This document shows positions 10,472 through 23,277 of a stretch of DNA of 64,000 nt, one piece after another. The position numbers were made by a program, and so were the translations under genes. The DNA is from Planococcus glaciei (GTDB lineage: Bacteria; Bacillota; Bacilli; Bacillales_A; Planococcaceae), in NCBI RefSeq assembly GCF_900099655.1, contig NZ_FNDC01000009.1:103256-167255 (forward strand), in the 5' to 3' direction. The notes under the pieces are model-generated. The model was not told the DNA's origin, did not search any database, and saw only the letters and a list, made by a program, of their open reading frames with translations. Numbering within the stretch: position 1 is the stretch's first letter; each line of letters starts with the position of its first letter.

Positions 10472-11338
<867 letters not shown>

Positions 11339-11371
11339 TTATTATTTTTTCTTCTATTTCGAACGAAGTTC

Positions 11372-12901
<1,530 letters not shown>

Positions 12902-12908
12902 TCATAAA

Positions 12909-13439
12909 TTAACCGATCAGTTGACGCTGCAAACGCTCCAATTTGGAAGAAATGCTGCTGTCATAAATACGGTTTCCGATTTGAAGACGCAATCCGCCGA
13001 TTAAGGAAGGATCGATGATGTTTTCAATTCGCAAAGATTGTTTGCCGATTTTCTTGGCAAATGTTGAAGAAATGGATGCACGCTCTTCTTCAGTCAATGG
13101 ACTTACCGAATACACTTTTGCATCTTCAATTCCTTTGGCTTCATTGGTCAAGGAAATATATTGGTCTACTACATCTTCCACTTCTTCCAAGCGTCTGCGT
13201 TCTGCCAGCAACTGCAATGTGTTGACGACATACTCATTTCCTTGGGCAAAAAGTGCTGAAATAGCATTTTTTCTTTTTTCTGCAGATAATTTAGGCGAAC
13301 CCAGAAGGTTCAGCAAAACCGGGTTATCCACAAACACTTTTTTTACTTCACGCAAATCCGCTTCCACTTCTTCTGAAGCATCATGCTTGTTTGCAATCTG
13401 GAACAAAGCTAGTGCATAACGTTCTGAAGCTTGGCTCAT
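12909..13439 (-). CDS. atpH: ATP synthase F1 subunit delta, 176 aa
   Basis: Peripheral-stalk cap linking F1 alpha to the b dimer. The N-terminal helical bundle starts MSQASERYALALFQIANKHD, and the C-terminal domain has the conserved DPSLIGGLRLQIGNRIYDSSI motif. Length matches the family. The start overlaps the atpF stop by four bases (ATGA type), which implies translational coupling. Confidence 0.96.
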   Translation of the reverse strand: MSQASERYALALFQIANKHDASEEVEADLREVKKVFVDNPVLLNLLGSPKLSAEKRKNAISALFAQGNEYVVNTLQLLAERRRLEEVEDVVDQYISLTNEAKGIEDAKVYSVSPLTEEERASISSTFAKKIGKQSLRIENIIDPSLIGGLRLQIGNRIYDSSISSKLERLQRQLIG

Positions 13440-13957
13440 TGTATGTCGCCTGCCTTCGCAATCGTTTCGTTAATCAACTGACGGTTGTCTTCTTCGCTGA
13501 TTTCTTTGTTCAGTACTTTAGATGCTGCAAGCATAGACAATGCGACAACTTCTTCGCGTACTGCTGCTACAGCTTTTTCCCGCTCGTTCGCGATTTCCTG
13601 GACTGCCGAATCTTTCATGCGGCTAGCTTCAGTACGCGCTGTCGCGATAATATCCTGACGCGAAACTTCGCCTTGTTTTTTGGCAGTTTCTACGATTTCC
13701 TGCGCTTGAGTACGCGCTTCTTTCAATAAGCTGCGCTGTTCTTCAAGCAATTTCTGCGATTCCTGACGGCTGTTTTCAGCTGTTTCGATTTCGCTAGCGA
13801 TCAAGTCTTCACGCTGTTGCATTACGCCCATCAAAGGACCCCATGCGAATTTTTTCAATAGCAACATCAATAAGATGAAAATAACGAGTGTTGCTAAGAT
13901 ATCTCCGGTGTTTAAAAATTCCCCGGTTGCACCGAGTACGAGGTGATCAAAAAACAC
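13436..13957 (-). CDS. atpF: ATP synthase Fo subunit b, 173 aa
   Basis: Stator stalk. One N-terminal membrane helix (ILATLVIFILLMLLLKKFAWGPL) is followed by a long charged helix rich in Glu/Arg/Ala with right-handed coiled-coil character, ending in the delta-binding region. A single b gene is present, so the stalk is a homodimer. It overlaps atpH by four bases and lies about 160 bp downstream of atpE. Confidence 0.96.
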   Translation of the reverse strand: MFFDHLVLGATGEFLNTGDILATLVIFILLMLLLKKFAWGPLMGVMQQREDLIASEIETAENSRQESQKLLEEQRSLLKEARTQAQEIVETAKKQGEVSRQDIIATARTEASRMKDSAVQEIANEREKAVAAVREEVVALSMLAASKVLNKEISEEDNRQLINETIAKAGDIQ

Positions 13958-14121
13958 GATTGTTTCACTCCCTTCAAGAGCCTAAAATTCAGTTTCTTCT
14001 ATAGTAAGATCTTTTTATGCAAAAGAATGGTTTTCCAAAATCAAAGGGTCATACAAACATAAATGGCGAAAATTATGCCGAAGCATTCCCGCCATTCTGT
14101 TTAATGTATGAGAAGTACAGA

Positions 14122-14361
<240 letters not shown>

Positions 14362-14404
14362 TCAGGATAATTGTTTTTTTTTGCTCAAGACGAGCAATTT
14401 ATAC

Positions 14405-15139
<735 letters not shown>

Positions 15140-15142
15140 TTA

Positions 15143-15514
15143 TTAATGGTGTTTCACATGATAAACAATCCGTTCTGCCAACAACAGAACATACGGGATC
15201 ATCAATCCAATTACCGTACTGACCAAGTGAATGTACTCAGCGAAAAGAATGGCTATCGCCACTGCTGCAACACCTGATGCAAACCGTAATGCCGTTCCTA
15301 GAGAACGAACCTTCGAGCCTTCTGCCACCGCCCGGTCAAATCCTTCCATCCGCCGAACCAGAATCCACATATTGTAAATGCCGAACAGGGAACCGATAAT
15401 CAGACCTGCGAAAACTTCTTGATAAGAGGTAAACCCCCAACCAATAACGAATGCCGCCAGGATGAAGTACATCATCTTTTTAAGTCTTGTATAAATTTCC
15501 CTAAGTCCATCCAT
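15143..15514 (-). CDS. atpI: ATP synthase subunit I, 123 aa
   Basis: A membrane protein of four short hydrophobic segments (MYFILAAFVIGWGF, VFAGLIIGSLFGIYNMWI, ALRFASGVAAVAIAILFAEY, STVIGLMIPYVLLLAERI). This matches the AtpI accessory family, which helps c-ring assembly or Mg2+ supply in other bacteria. It is the second gene of the operon, between the AtpZ-like gene and atpB, 28 bp from the latter. Confidence 0.85.
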   Translation of the reverse strand: MDGLREIYTRLKKMMYFILAAFVIGWGFTSYQEVFAGLIIGSLFGIYNMWILVRRMEGFDRAVAEGSKVRSLGTALRFASGVAAVAIAILFAEYIHLVSTVIGLMIPYVLLLAERIVYHVKHH

Positions 15515-15517
15515 TTT

Positions 15518-15739
15518 TTACGGGTCTCCTGAATCGAATTTTCGAATAGTTTGAAGCATCGCCCATATACCGATGGCTAATCCTGCAAATAGGCCGATGA
15601 TCAAGAAGAGCGGCGCGGTTCCGAATCGTTCATCGAGCCACATACCTGTGAAAAGACCGATGAGCACGGACCCGACAAGTTGCGAGAGGATGGAACTGTA
15701 AAGAACCATCGCTTGTAAGGGACTTTTTGTTGGGCGCAT
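15518..15739 (-). CDS. atpZ: AtpZ/AtpI-family membrane protein, first gene of the atp operon, 73 aa
   Basis: Two membrane helices (AMVLYSSILSQLVGSVLIGLFTGMW and APLFLIIGLFAGLAIGIWAM) with a WLDERFGT loop, the pattern of AtpZ-like proteins that open atp operons in Firmicutes. Start at ATG 15739 is favoured because GAGGGG lies six bases upstream; an ATG at 15772 with a weaker AAGGG is an alternative (84 aa). The gap to atpI is 3 bp. Confidence 0.78.
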   Translation of the reverse strand: MRPTKSPLQAMVLYSSILSQLVGSVLIGLFTGMWLDERFGTAPLFLIIGLFAGLAIGIWAMLQTIRKFDSGDP

Positions 15740-15856
15740 GATAAACCCCTCGAGTTTCGTTTGATTTGACATTTAACCCTTGAAAAGAGCAGTCGCATCA
15801 GGCTTTCAGAACAACATCTTCTATGTATGAAAACCTTCTCATGCATACCCTTTGTA

Positions 15857-15885
15857 AGCATACAATAGGGGTAAAATCATGTCAA
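15857..15885 (-). promoter_or_regulatory. Sigma-A-type promoter of the atp operon
   Basis: On the minus strand TTGACA (15880-15885) is separated by 17 bp from TATGCT (15857-15862). It points to the AtpZ-like gene about 115 bp downstream. Spacing is ideal, and the -35 is a consensus match. Confidence 0.75.
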
Positions 15886-15977
15886 TTCCTAGAAGTGAAA
15901 TTGTTCACAAGCGATTTTCCATCTGTCATATTGTTGACAAATTTTCAAACAAACTTCTCTTTGGCCCGATTCCTTCT

Positions 15978-17096
15978 TCACTTAGCAGAAAAGTATTCCA
16001 AAAGAGCTTCCACAATTCGGCGTGAAGCTTCACCGTCTCCGTAAGGATTCGATGCATGGGACATCGCCGCATATGCTTCGCGGTCCGACAAAAGCTCTTT
16101 GGCCATGCGGTAAATCGTTTCTTCGTCCGTCCCTGCCAGTTTCAGCGTTCCCGCTTCTATGCCTTCCGGACGTTCCGTCGTATCCCGCAAAACCAGTACC
16201 GGTTTTCCGAGCGAAGGAGCTTCTTCCTGAATGCCGCCTGAATCCGTCAAAATGAGAAACGAGCGTGCGGCAAAGTTATGGAAGTCCAGCACTTCCAATG
16301 GCTCAATCAAATGGATTCTTGGGTCGCGCCCAAGAACTTCATCTGCCACTTCGCGGACTGCCGGATTCATATGGACCGGATAAACCACTTGTACATCTTC
16401 AAACTCCGCAAGCAGACGCTTGATGGCCCGGAACATATTGCGCATCGGTTCTCCCAGGTTTTCACGGCGGTGAGCTGTCAGCAAAATCATTCGGTCCGTA
16501 CCCATCTTTTCTAAAATCGGATGGCTGTAAGTTTCCTGGACCGTCGTTTTGAGTGCATCGATTGCTGTATTGCCTGTCACATAGATGCTCGTCTCCGGCT
16601 TGTTCTCTGTGCGCAGATTCTGTGCGGATTTTTCCGTAGGCGAAAAATGGATATCCGCCAATATTCCCGTCAATTGCCGGTTCATCTCTTCGGGATACGG
16701 CGAGTATTTATTATGCGTCCGCAATCCGGCCTCTACATGTCCGACGGCAATCTGGTTATAGAAAGCAGCCAGGCTTGCCACAAAAGTTGTCGTGGTGTCT
16801 CCGTGCACAAGCACAATATCCGGTTTCGCTTGTTTCATGATGCCGTCCAAGCCATTCAGCGCACGCGTTGTAACGTCGCTTAATGTTTGGCGGTCTTTCA
16901 TTATGTTCAAATCGAAATCCGGAGTGATTTGAAACGTTTCAAGAACTTGATCAAGCATTTCACGATGCTGGGCGGTCACCGCGACCAATGGTTCAATGCT
17001 TTCCGGATACTTTTTCAGTTCCAGGACAAGTGGCGCCATTTTAATCGCTTCAGGCCGCGTGCCAAAAATCGTCATTACTTTCCACTTTTTCGACAA
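15978..17096 (-). CDS. wecB: UDP-N-acetylglucosamine 2-epimerase (non-hydrolysing), 372 aa
   Basis: Interconverts UDP-GlcNAc and UDP-ManNAc, the precursor of teichoic acid linkage units and capsules. GT-B fold. It shows TIFGTRPEAIKMAPLV at the N-terminus, VLVHGDTTTTFVASLAAF, VGHVEAGLRTHNKYSPYPEEMNR near residue 125, and the C-terminal LTDSGGIQEEAPSLGKPVLVLRDTTERPEG. This is the full signature set (MnaA/YvyH type). It sits between upp and the atp operon, where many Bacillales also carry it. It has no obvious terminator and stops 93 bp before the atp promoter. Confidence 0.95.
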   Translation of the reverse strand: MSKKWKVMTIFGTRPEAIKMAPLVLELKKYPESIEPLVAVTAQHREMLDQVLETFQITPDFDLNIMKDRQTLSDVTTRALNGLDGIMKQAKPDIVLVHGDTTTTFVASLAAFYNQIAVGHVEAGLRTHNKYSPYPEEMNRQLTGILADIHFSPTEKSAQNLRTENKPETSIYVTGNTAIDALKTTVQETYSHPILEKMGTDRMILLTAHRRENLGEPMRNMFRAIKRLLAEFEDVQVVYPVHMNPAVREVADEVLGRDPRIHLIEPLEVLDFHNFAARSFLILTDSGGIQEEAPSLGKPVLVLRDTTERPEGIEAGTLKLAGTDEETIYRMAKELLSDREAYAAMSHASNPYGDGEASRRIVEALLEYFSAK

Positions 17097-17106
17097 GCCT
17101 ATCCCT

Positions 17107-17245
17107 CACTTCTTCTTATGCGGAATCCACCGGACCTTTTTGATGCTTACGTGCAGAGGTGGATTCGCTTACGTTTTTCTTATGGCTTAGCTGCTGCGCC
17201 CATCCCCTTTTGGCCTGTCAGACTTTCAAGGGGCTTTTTATAGGC
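17107..17245. repeat. Probable degenerate copies of the stop-abutting repeat family
   Basis: Contains GATTCGCTTACGTTTTTCTTA joined to TGGCTTAGCTGCTGCGCCC, which resembles the end of one family member followed by the start of the next. A CCCCTT/AAGGGG inverted pair lies in the second part. Similarity to the clean copies is partial, so this assignment is tentative. Confidence 0.4.
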
Positions 17246-17258
17246 ACGGCTGCTTATA

Positions 17259-17915
<657 letters not shown>

Positions 17916-17979
17916 CTAAAATAGTATAACAGAATTTTTCTGCCGGCAGGGGCTCACCAGCGGATTGCGACTTTTCAGA

Positions 17980-18005
17980 TTTTTTATTTCCTGGGAAATA
18001 AAAAA
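17980..18005. repeat. Palindrome TTTTTTATTTCC-TG-GGAAATAAAAAA upstream of upp
   Basis: Two 12-nt arms around a TG centre. The inner arms TTATTTCC/GGAAATAA are identical to those of the palindrome at 7563-7580. The right arm overlaps the T-tract of the upstream gene's terminator (18003-18028), so it could simply extend that structure. Sharing the arms with the other site argues for a separate role. Confidence 0.5.
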
Positions 18006-18028
18006 CCGGATCCTTAAGGATCCGGTTT
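18003..18028 (-). terminator. Terminator of the LOV-GAF-GGDEF-EAL gene
   Basis: AAACCGGATCC pairs with GGATCCGGTTT around a TTAA loop and is followed on the minus strand by TTTTTTATT. It overlaps the stop codon at 18027. Confidence 0.88.
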
Positions 18029-20195
18029 ACAGCAAATTGGCTTCATCAAGCGACATCGGCCGGTAATAAAAATAGCCTTGCCCGATGCGGCACCCTAAAA
18101 CAAGCAGCATTCTCTTCTGCTCTTCGGTTTCCACACCTTCCGCTACGACGCGCATGCCCAAGTTTTCGGCCAGTTGGATAATGGTCCGGACAATCGCGAG
18201 CGTTTGCTGTTCATGCATATTATTAATGAAAGAACGGTCGATTTTAATTTCCGTCACCGGCAGTTTCTGCAAATAGCTCAATGACGAGTAGCCCGTTCCG
18301 AAATCATCGATCGAGCTGGCAAAACCATAGTTGAGCAGCTGTTTAAACACTTTATAAGCGGTTTCAATATCGACAAATCCAATGCGTTCTGTGATCTCCA
18401 GCTGAATCCATTTCGGTTCGATGCCGTACTCAGCCGTCTGGTCGACCAAATATGGGATAAACGAATGGTGGAAAAAGTGATCCGTTGACACATTAATTGC
18501 CACTTGGCTCAGTTCCAAGCCTTTGTCCTGCCGAGTTTTCAGCCAGCTTAGAACGCGCTTCAGCAGGCTCTGCTCCAGCATACGGATTTTGCCGTTCTTT
18601 TCCGCGACGGGAATAAAAACATCCGGTGCGATGGTGCCAAGTTCCGGTGAGTTCCATCGCGCCAAAGCTTCAAAGCTCATAATTTTGCCGGTCGACAGTT
18701 CCACTTTCGGCTGCAAATGGACGTCTATTTCTTCCCGTCTTAACGCCGCCGTCAGTTCATTGGCAATCCGCAAATCCTTCATCATCGATTCATCGTGTTC
18801 ATTTTCATAATAGCAGGTGGATTCCCCCGCGCGCAGTTTGGCTTTGGAAAGCGCGCTGTCTGCATGGCGGATCAATTCATTCGGATCCTGCTGGTTTGGC
18901 GTGATCAGTGCAATTCCCATCTTCATGGTCAAAAACAACTCCATGTCTTCGATGTTAATCGGATCAATTTGGGAAAGCACCTCTAAATAATCAGGCACTT
19001 TAACCAGCGGCGTTAAACAAAACAAGGCAATGGTCGAGTCGGAAAAACGGGCAACCAGATGATCGGCAGGCAGTTTCGAACGCAAAAAGCGTTTCCCCAT
19101 TTCCCGGACCAAGGAATCCCCTGCCCGGTGTCCGTACTGATCCACCACTTTTACATATTCATCAGCAGAAATAAAAGCGATGAAGCCTTCTTTATGCTCG
19201 GACAGCATCTCTTTTACTTCATTCATAAAGTAGTTGCGGTTCGGCAATTCAGTTTCTTTATCCACATAAGCCAATTCCAGTATTTCCGTCTGCTGATGAA
19301 AATACTTCATCGTCAACGAAACAATGGGGGCAATTTGTTCGATAAAGGCCATTTGTTTTCCGGTCGGCAGCATAGGCTTTTCAAAATAAATGCCAAAAGT
19401 GCCGCTCGGGTTGCCATCCGTATCAAAAATTGGAACGGACCAGCTCGACACGAACTTCATGCTTTTGACCAGTTCCTGATAGCCGTCCCAAAGCGGATCG
19501 GCCAGCATGTTTTCAACAATCACCGGCGCTCTCCGGTGATAGGCCGCACCGCACGTGCCGCCCGTTTCTTCTACTAAAGCGCCATCCACCGTTTCATTAA
19601 ACTTTTTTGGCATCGAACTTCCTGCGCCTATACGAAAGCGGCCGTTCTCATCCACCAGCATCACGGTGCATTTCGCATCATCCGGAAAGAACGATTCAAC
19701 CATCGTACAGGATTTCTGCAAAAGGACACTCAGCATATAGCCTTTTTCAATATCGTTGTAGGTTTCCTGCTGAAGCTTGATCAGCGATTCCGTCTGTTTT
19801 CGGTCCGTAATGTCCCGCTGCAGCATTAACGTATATGCTCCAGCGTTTTTCCGGACATTGATGGGCTGAACGGTAATTTCGTTCCAAAAAGGAACACCAT
19901 CTTTGCGGTAGTTGATTAATTCGTATGTACAAGCGGTCTCAGAATCGATGCATTCCCGGATATTACGCACCACTTCTTTATCCGTTTTTGCTCCATGCAT
20001 AAATCTCCCGTTGTTTCCGATAATCTCTTCTTCTGAAAAACCGCTCATCTCGCAAAAGGCACGGTTGGCATAGATGATTGGGGTGTCCGGGGCGTCATGG
20101 TTTAATACGACAAACCCTGTTTGAAATTCAACCCCAAGACGGCGCAGCCAATCCATGATGATGCGCTTTTCTTTATTTATTTGTTGTATTGGCAT
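18027..20195 (-). CDS. LOV-like PAS / GAF / degenerate GGDEF / EAL protein, predicted c-di-GMP phosphodiesterase, 722 aa
   Basis: Start ATG 20195 follows GGGGGA by seven bases. Domains in order: a LOV-like PAS (about 15-125) with the NYRKDGVPFWNEITVQPI strand of light sensors; a GAF domain (about 145-290); a GGDEF fold (about 305-460); an EAL domain (about 475-720). The LOV loop reads GNNGRFMHG, so the flavin-bonding Cys of the GxNCRFLQG motif is Gly (codon 20007-20009). The GGDEF signature is replaced by FSDST, so cyclase activity is unlikely. The EAL part keeps SFEALARW, QLEITER, DDFGTGYSS, EGVET and IKIDRSFI, so hydrolysis of c-di-GMP to pGpG is predicted. No membrane segment is seen. The gene stands alone between glyA and upp. 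Confidence 0.9.
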   Translation of the reverse strand: MPIQQINKEKRIIMDWLRRLGVEFQTGFVVLNHDAPDTPIIYANRAFCEMSGFSEEEIIGNNGRFMHGAKTDKEVVRNIRECIDSETACTYELINYRKDGVPFWNEITVQPINVRKNAGAYTLMLQRDITDRKQTESLIKLQQETYNDIEKGYMLSVLLQKSCTMVESFFPDDAKCTVMLVDENGRFRIGAGSSMPKKFNETVDGALVEETGGTCGAAYHRRAPVIVENMLADPLWDGYQELVKSMKFVSSWSVPIFDTDGNPSGTFGIYFEKPMLPTGKQMAFIEQIAPIVSLTMKYFHQQTEILELAYVDKETELPNRNYFMNEVKEMLSEHKEGFIAFISADEYVKVVDQYGHRAGDSLVREMGKRFLRSKLPADHLVARFSDSTIALFCLTPLVKVPDYLEVLSQIDPINIEDMELFLTMKMGIALITPNQQDPNELIRHADSALSKAKLRAGESTCYYENEHDESMMKDLRIANELTAALRREEIDVHLQPKVELSTGKIMSFEALARWNSPELGTIAPDVFIPVAEKNGKIRMLEQSLLKRVLSWLKTRQDKGLELSQVAINVSTDHFFHHSFIPYLVDQTAEYGIEPKWIQLEITERIGFVDIETAYKVFKQLLNYGFASSIDDFGTGYSSLSYLQKLPVTEIKIDRSFINNMHEQQTLAIVRTIIQLAENLGMRVVAEGVETEEQKRMLLVLGCRIGQGYFYYRPMSLDEANLL

Positions 20196-20317
20196 ACGCA
20201 AATCCCCCATAAGCTTTGTCCCGCTATAACGGTCAGTATAATTTTGATTGGATCCATTCTCAATCAAGGAGATGCAGATCCTCGCTCCGATTGAATCTTC
20301 TTTTTATATATAAGAGG

Positions 20318-20355
20318 AAAAAAACAGCTGCCTGAATTAAATCTTTGGCAGCTGT
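20318..20355 (-). terminator. Terminator of glyA
   Basis: ACAGCTGCC (20347-20355 side) pairs with GGCAGCTGT (20324-20332 side), followed on the minus strand by a seven-T run, just past the glyA stop. Confidence 0.9.
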
Positions 20356-20361
20356 ATTCCC

Positions 20362-21597
20362 TTATTTGTACAATGGAAAACTAGCCGTTAGCTTAGCCGT
20401 CCGTTCTGTAGCTTCTTTTTTCACCGCTTCATCTTCCGGGTTTTTCAACAACAACGCCATGATGGAAGCAATTTCTTTCATTTCCGGTTCTTTAAATCCG
20501 CGCGAAGTGACAGCAGGCGTTCCAAGACGGATCCCTGAAGTGACAAACGGGCTTTGTGGATCAAATGGGATGGTGTTTTTATTTGTCGTGATTCCCACTT
20601 CATCAAGCACATGCTCCGCCACTTTTCCTGTCAAATTCAGTGAACGAAGGTCGACGAGCATCAGGTGGTTGTCTGTCCCTCCGGAAACGATGTCAACGCC
20701 TTCTGCCTTCAAGCCTTCTGCAAGCGCTTGTGCATTTTTAACCACTTGTTCGACATAAGTTTTGAATTCCGGCTTTTGTGCTTCTCCGAACGCTACTGCT
20801 TTACCTGCAATAACATGCATAAGCGGGCCGCCTTGAATTCCAGGGAAAATTGTTTTATCGATTTTCTTCGCGAATTCTTCTTTGCAAAGGATCAAACCGC
20901 CGCGTGGTCCGCGAAGCGTCTTGTGCGTCGTTGAAGTCACGAAATGAGCATGAGGCACCGGGTTCGGATGTGCGCCAACTGCAACCAGGCCTGCGATATG
21001 GGCCATATCCACCATTAAGTACGCACCGATTTCATCGGCAATTTCACGGAATTTCGCAAAATCCAAAACGCGTGAATAGGCACTGGCTCCCGCTACGATC
21101 ATTTTCGGTTTATGTTCAAGCGCTGCTGCGCGCACCGTTTCGTAATCGATTAATTGTGTTTCTTCATTAACTCCGTACTCAACGAAGTTATACTGCATTC
21201 CGCTGAAGTTGACTTTGCTGCCATGCGTCAAGTGCCCGCCATGGTTCAAGTTCATCCCTAGGATTGTGTCGCCTTTTTCAAGGACTGCTGTGTATACGGC
21301 CATATTTGCCTGCGATCCGGAGTGTGGCTGAACGTTTGCATGTTCAGCTCCAAAAATTTCTTTCAGGCGGTCACGTGCAATGTTTTCCACAACGTCTACA
21401 AACTCGCATCCGCCATAATAGCGTTTGCCCGGGTATCCCTCAGCATACTTGTTTGTAAGGACTGAACCCTGAGCCTCCATTACTGCTTGTGATACAAAGT
21501 TTTCAGAAGCAATTAGTTCTATGTTCGCTTCCTGACGTTCTTTCTCTGCATTCATTGCTTCGTAAACTGCCGGGTCCTGCGTTTTAATCAATTCCAT
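20362..21597 (-). CDS. glyA: Serine hydroxymethyltransferase, 411 aa
   Basis: Interconverts serine and glycine with transfer of a one-carbon unit to tetrahydrofolate. PLP enzyme in the cytosol. The Schiff-base Lys is in [17 protein letters not shown] near residue 227. Other signatures are [12 protein letters not shown] at the N-terminus, [18 protein letters not shown], and [11 protein letters not shown]. Start ATG 21597 has AGGAGGG eight bases upstream and gives the family's normal length; a longer frame upstream reads into the neighbour. The start overlaps the end of the YwlG-like gene by 14 bp. Confidence 0.97.
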   Translation of the reverse strand: MELIKTQDPAVYEAMNAEKERQEANIELIASENFVSQAVMEAQGSVLTNKYAEGYPGKRYYGGCEFVDVVENIARDRLKEIFGAEHANVQPHSGSQANMAVYTAVLEKGDTILGMNLNHGGHLTHGSKVNFSGMQYNFVEYGVNEETQLIDYETVRAAALEHKPKMIVAGASAYSRVLDFAKFREIADEIGAYLMVDMAHIAGLVAVGAHPNPVPHAHFVTSTTHKTLRGPRGGLILCKEEFAKKIDKTIFPGIQGGPLMHVIAGKAVAFGEAQKPEFKTYVEQVVKNAQALAEGLKAEGVDIVSGGTDNHLMLVDLRSLNLTGKVAEHVLDEVGITTNKNTIPFDPQSPFVTSGIRLGTPAVTSRGFKEPEMKEIASIMALLLKNPEDEAVKKEATERTAKLTASFPLYK

Positions 21598-22168
21598 CTG
21601 TGTATCCCTCCTGTAATTGGACAAGCTCACGATCGTACCTTGCGCGTTCTCCGCCAATCAACTTCGGCCGGGTAGTTGCAGCTGACACAATCGCTTCACC
21701 TACTAGTTTAACAGAAGTTCGCACCGGAACGGCGACTCTTTTTAAATGCATGCCAATCATTGTCTGTCCGATGTCAATTCCGGCATGCGCCTGTACTTCT
21801 TCAACCACAACCGGATCTTTCATGCTCGTATAGGCAAATGCACTCATCGAACCGCCGGCTTTCGGCATCGGGACAACGGTTACCGGCTCCCAGCCATACT
21901 TTTCCGCTGCTTCCCGTTCGATCGTCAATGCCCGGTTGATGTGTTCGCAGCCTTGAAAAGCGAGGTAAATCCGGTGGCGCTCAGCAAAATTTTGGAGCGG
22001 TTCGTATAAATCTTCCGCAATATCCAAAGTGCCGCCTGTACCAATCCGTTTCCCTGCCACTTCCGAAGTGGAGCAGCCGACCACAAACACTTGACCTTTT
22101 CTAAATTGAATCTGTTGTTCCAATTCACTTAACGTCTCTTCCAGCTGAAGCTGCCACAAGGTTTGCAT
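21584..22168 (-). CDS. ywlG: TIGR01440 / UPF0340 family protein (YwlG-like), 194 aa
   Basis: Recognised by [89 protein letters not shown] and the end [12 protein letters not shown]. The family is conserved between rpiB and glyA throughout Bacillales, as here, and is of unknown function. Start ATG 22168 lies eight bases after AAGGAG. It is cotranscribed with rpiB (17-bp gap) and overlaps glyA. Confidence 0.9.
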   Translation of the reverse strand: MQTLWQLQLEETLSELEQQIQFRKGQVFVVGCSTSEVAGKRIGTGGTLDIAEDLYEPLQNFAERHRIYLAFQGCEHINRALTIEREAAEKYGWEPVTVVPMPKAGGSMSAFAYTSMKDPVVVEEVQAHAGIDIGQTMIGMHLKRVAVPVRTSVKLVGEAIVSAATTRPKLIGGERARYDRELVQLQEGYTDGID

Positions 22169-22185
22169 ATCGACCACTCCTTTTA

Positions 22186-22623
22186 TTATTGTTCGAGGTC
22201 TGTTACTTTTTGGACGCGCTTCTGGTGTCTGCCGCCTTCAAATTCTTCCGTCAGCCAAGTGCGGGCAATTTCGCGCGCCAATCCAGGCCCGACAACGCGT
22301 TCACCCATAGCTAAAACATTCGAATCGTTATGGCCTCTTGTCGCTTTTGCACTGAATACGTCATGCACCAAAGCACAACGGATGCCTTTTACTTTGTTTG
22401 CTGCAATCGACATGCCGATGCCTGTTCCGCAAATCAGAATACCGCGGTCAAATTCACCTTTTGCTACGGCCTCTGCTACCGGTTTTGCATAGTCCGGATA
22501 GTCGACGGAGTCGTCTGTATGCGGCCCGAAATCCTGATACTCTATTCCCATCTCGTTCATTAAATTCACGATCTCTTTGCGGAGATTGTTCCCGCCGTGG
22601 TCAGATGATATAGCAATTTTCAT
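22186..22623 (-). CDS. rpiB: Ribose-5-phosphate isomerase B, 145 aa
   Basis: RpiB/LacAB fold. The N-terminal MKIAISSDHGGNNLRKEI contains the Asp-His substrate-binding pair, ICGTGIGMSIAANKVKGIRCAL holds the catalytic Cys, and HNDSNVLAMGERVVGP is the second conserved block. It converts ribose-5-P and ribulose-5-P in the pentose phosphate pathway. LacA/B or allose-6-P isomerase activity is possible in the family, but the ywlE-rpiB-ywlG-glyA context points to RpiB (YwlF). Confidence 0.94.
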   Translation of the reverse strand: MKIAISSDHGGNNLRKEIVNLMNEMGIEYQDFGPHTDDSVDYPDYAKPVAEAVAKGEFDRGILICGTGIGMSIAANKVKGIRCALVHDVFSAKATRGHNDSNVLAMGERVVGPGLAREIARTWLTEEFEGGRHQKRVQKVTDLEQ

Positions 22624-22759
22624 GAATAGCCCTCTTTTCTTTTTCTGGTGAAGTGAAAACTTTTAAAATAAAATCTTCACTTTTCTTTCATTCTAACATC
22701 AATAACTAAAAAATCCTACAAACCCGCTGTTGCGGCAACTTGGCAGAAAAATAAGCAAA

Positions 22760-22790
22760 GAAAAAAGCCATTTGCAGTTGCGCAAATGGC
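22760..22790 (-). terminator. Terminator of ywlE
   Basis: GCCATTTGC (22782-22790 side) pairs with GCAAATGGC (22767-22775 side) with a six-base loop, then six Ts on the minus strand. Confidence 0.88.
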
Positions 22791-22800
22791 TTTCCTTCAA

Positions 22801-23253
22801 TCAGTTCTTTTCTGCCGCTTCTTCTTCAGTGAGCTTCTCTACAACCCGGTCAATCAATGCTTTCAGTTCATTGAAGGTCTGCTGGTAAGTGAACAGAGAG
22901 CCGCCGTAAGGATCGCTGACATCTGATGCTGTTCCACTCGCAAATTCTTTCAGTGTGTAGAGTTTGCCAGCGAAGGCCGGGTAGTGCTGCAGCAAAAACT
23001 GTTTATGCGAATTCGTCATCGTCAAAATCAGCGTTGCCCATTCCATATCATTTGGCAAAAGCTGCTTCGAAGTGTGCTCAAAAGAAATCCCTGCCCCGTC
23101 CAAAACGGTCTGGGCATTTGCAGACAAAGGCGCTTCGCCAGCAAAGATGCCGGCGGAACGGACTTCAACGCCCGGCAGCTCTTTCGCAGTCAAAATCGCT
23201 TCTGCCATCGGGCTGCGGCACGTATTGCCTGTACATACAAAGAAAATCTTCAT
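22801..23253 (-). CDS. ywlE: Protein-arginine-phosphatase, low-MW PTP fold, 150 aa
   Basis: The P-loop at the N-terminus reads VCTGNTCRSPMAE. The Thr before the second Cys (C-x3-T-C-R) is the residue that makes B. subtilis YwlE specific for phosphoarginine rather than phosphotyrosine. The general-acid Asp is in the SDPYGGS loop near residue 118. YwlE removes McsB-made phosphoarginine marks that target proteins to ClpCP. Start ATG 23253 follows GGTGGGGG. Between tsaC and rpiB, as in Bacillus, except that mntP/ywlD is missing. Confidence 0.92.
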   Translation of the reverse strand: MKIFFVCTGNTCRSPMAEAILTAKELPGVEVRSAGIFAGEAPLSANAQTVLDGAGISFEHTSKQLLPNDMEWATLILTMTNSHKQFLLQHYPAFAGKLYTLKEFASGTASDVSDPYGGSLFTYQQTFNELKALIDRVVEKLTEEEAAEKN

Positions 23254-23277
23254 CGTATCCCCCACCTTAAGAATAGA

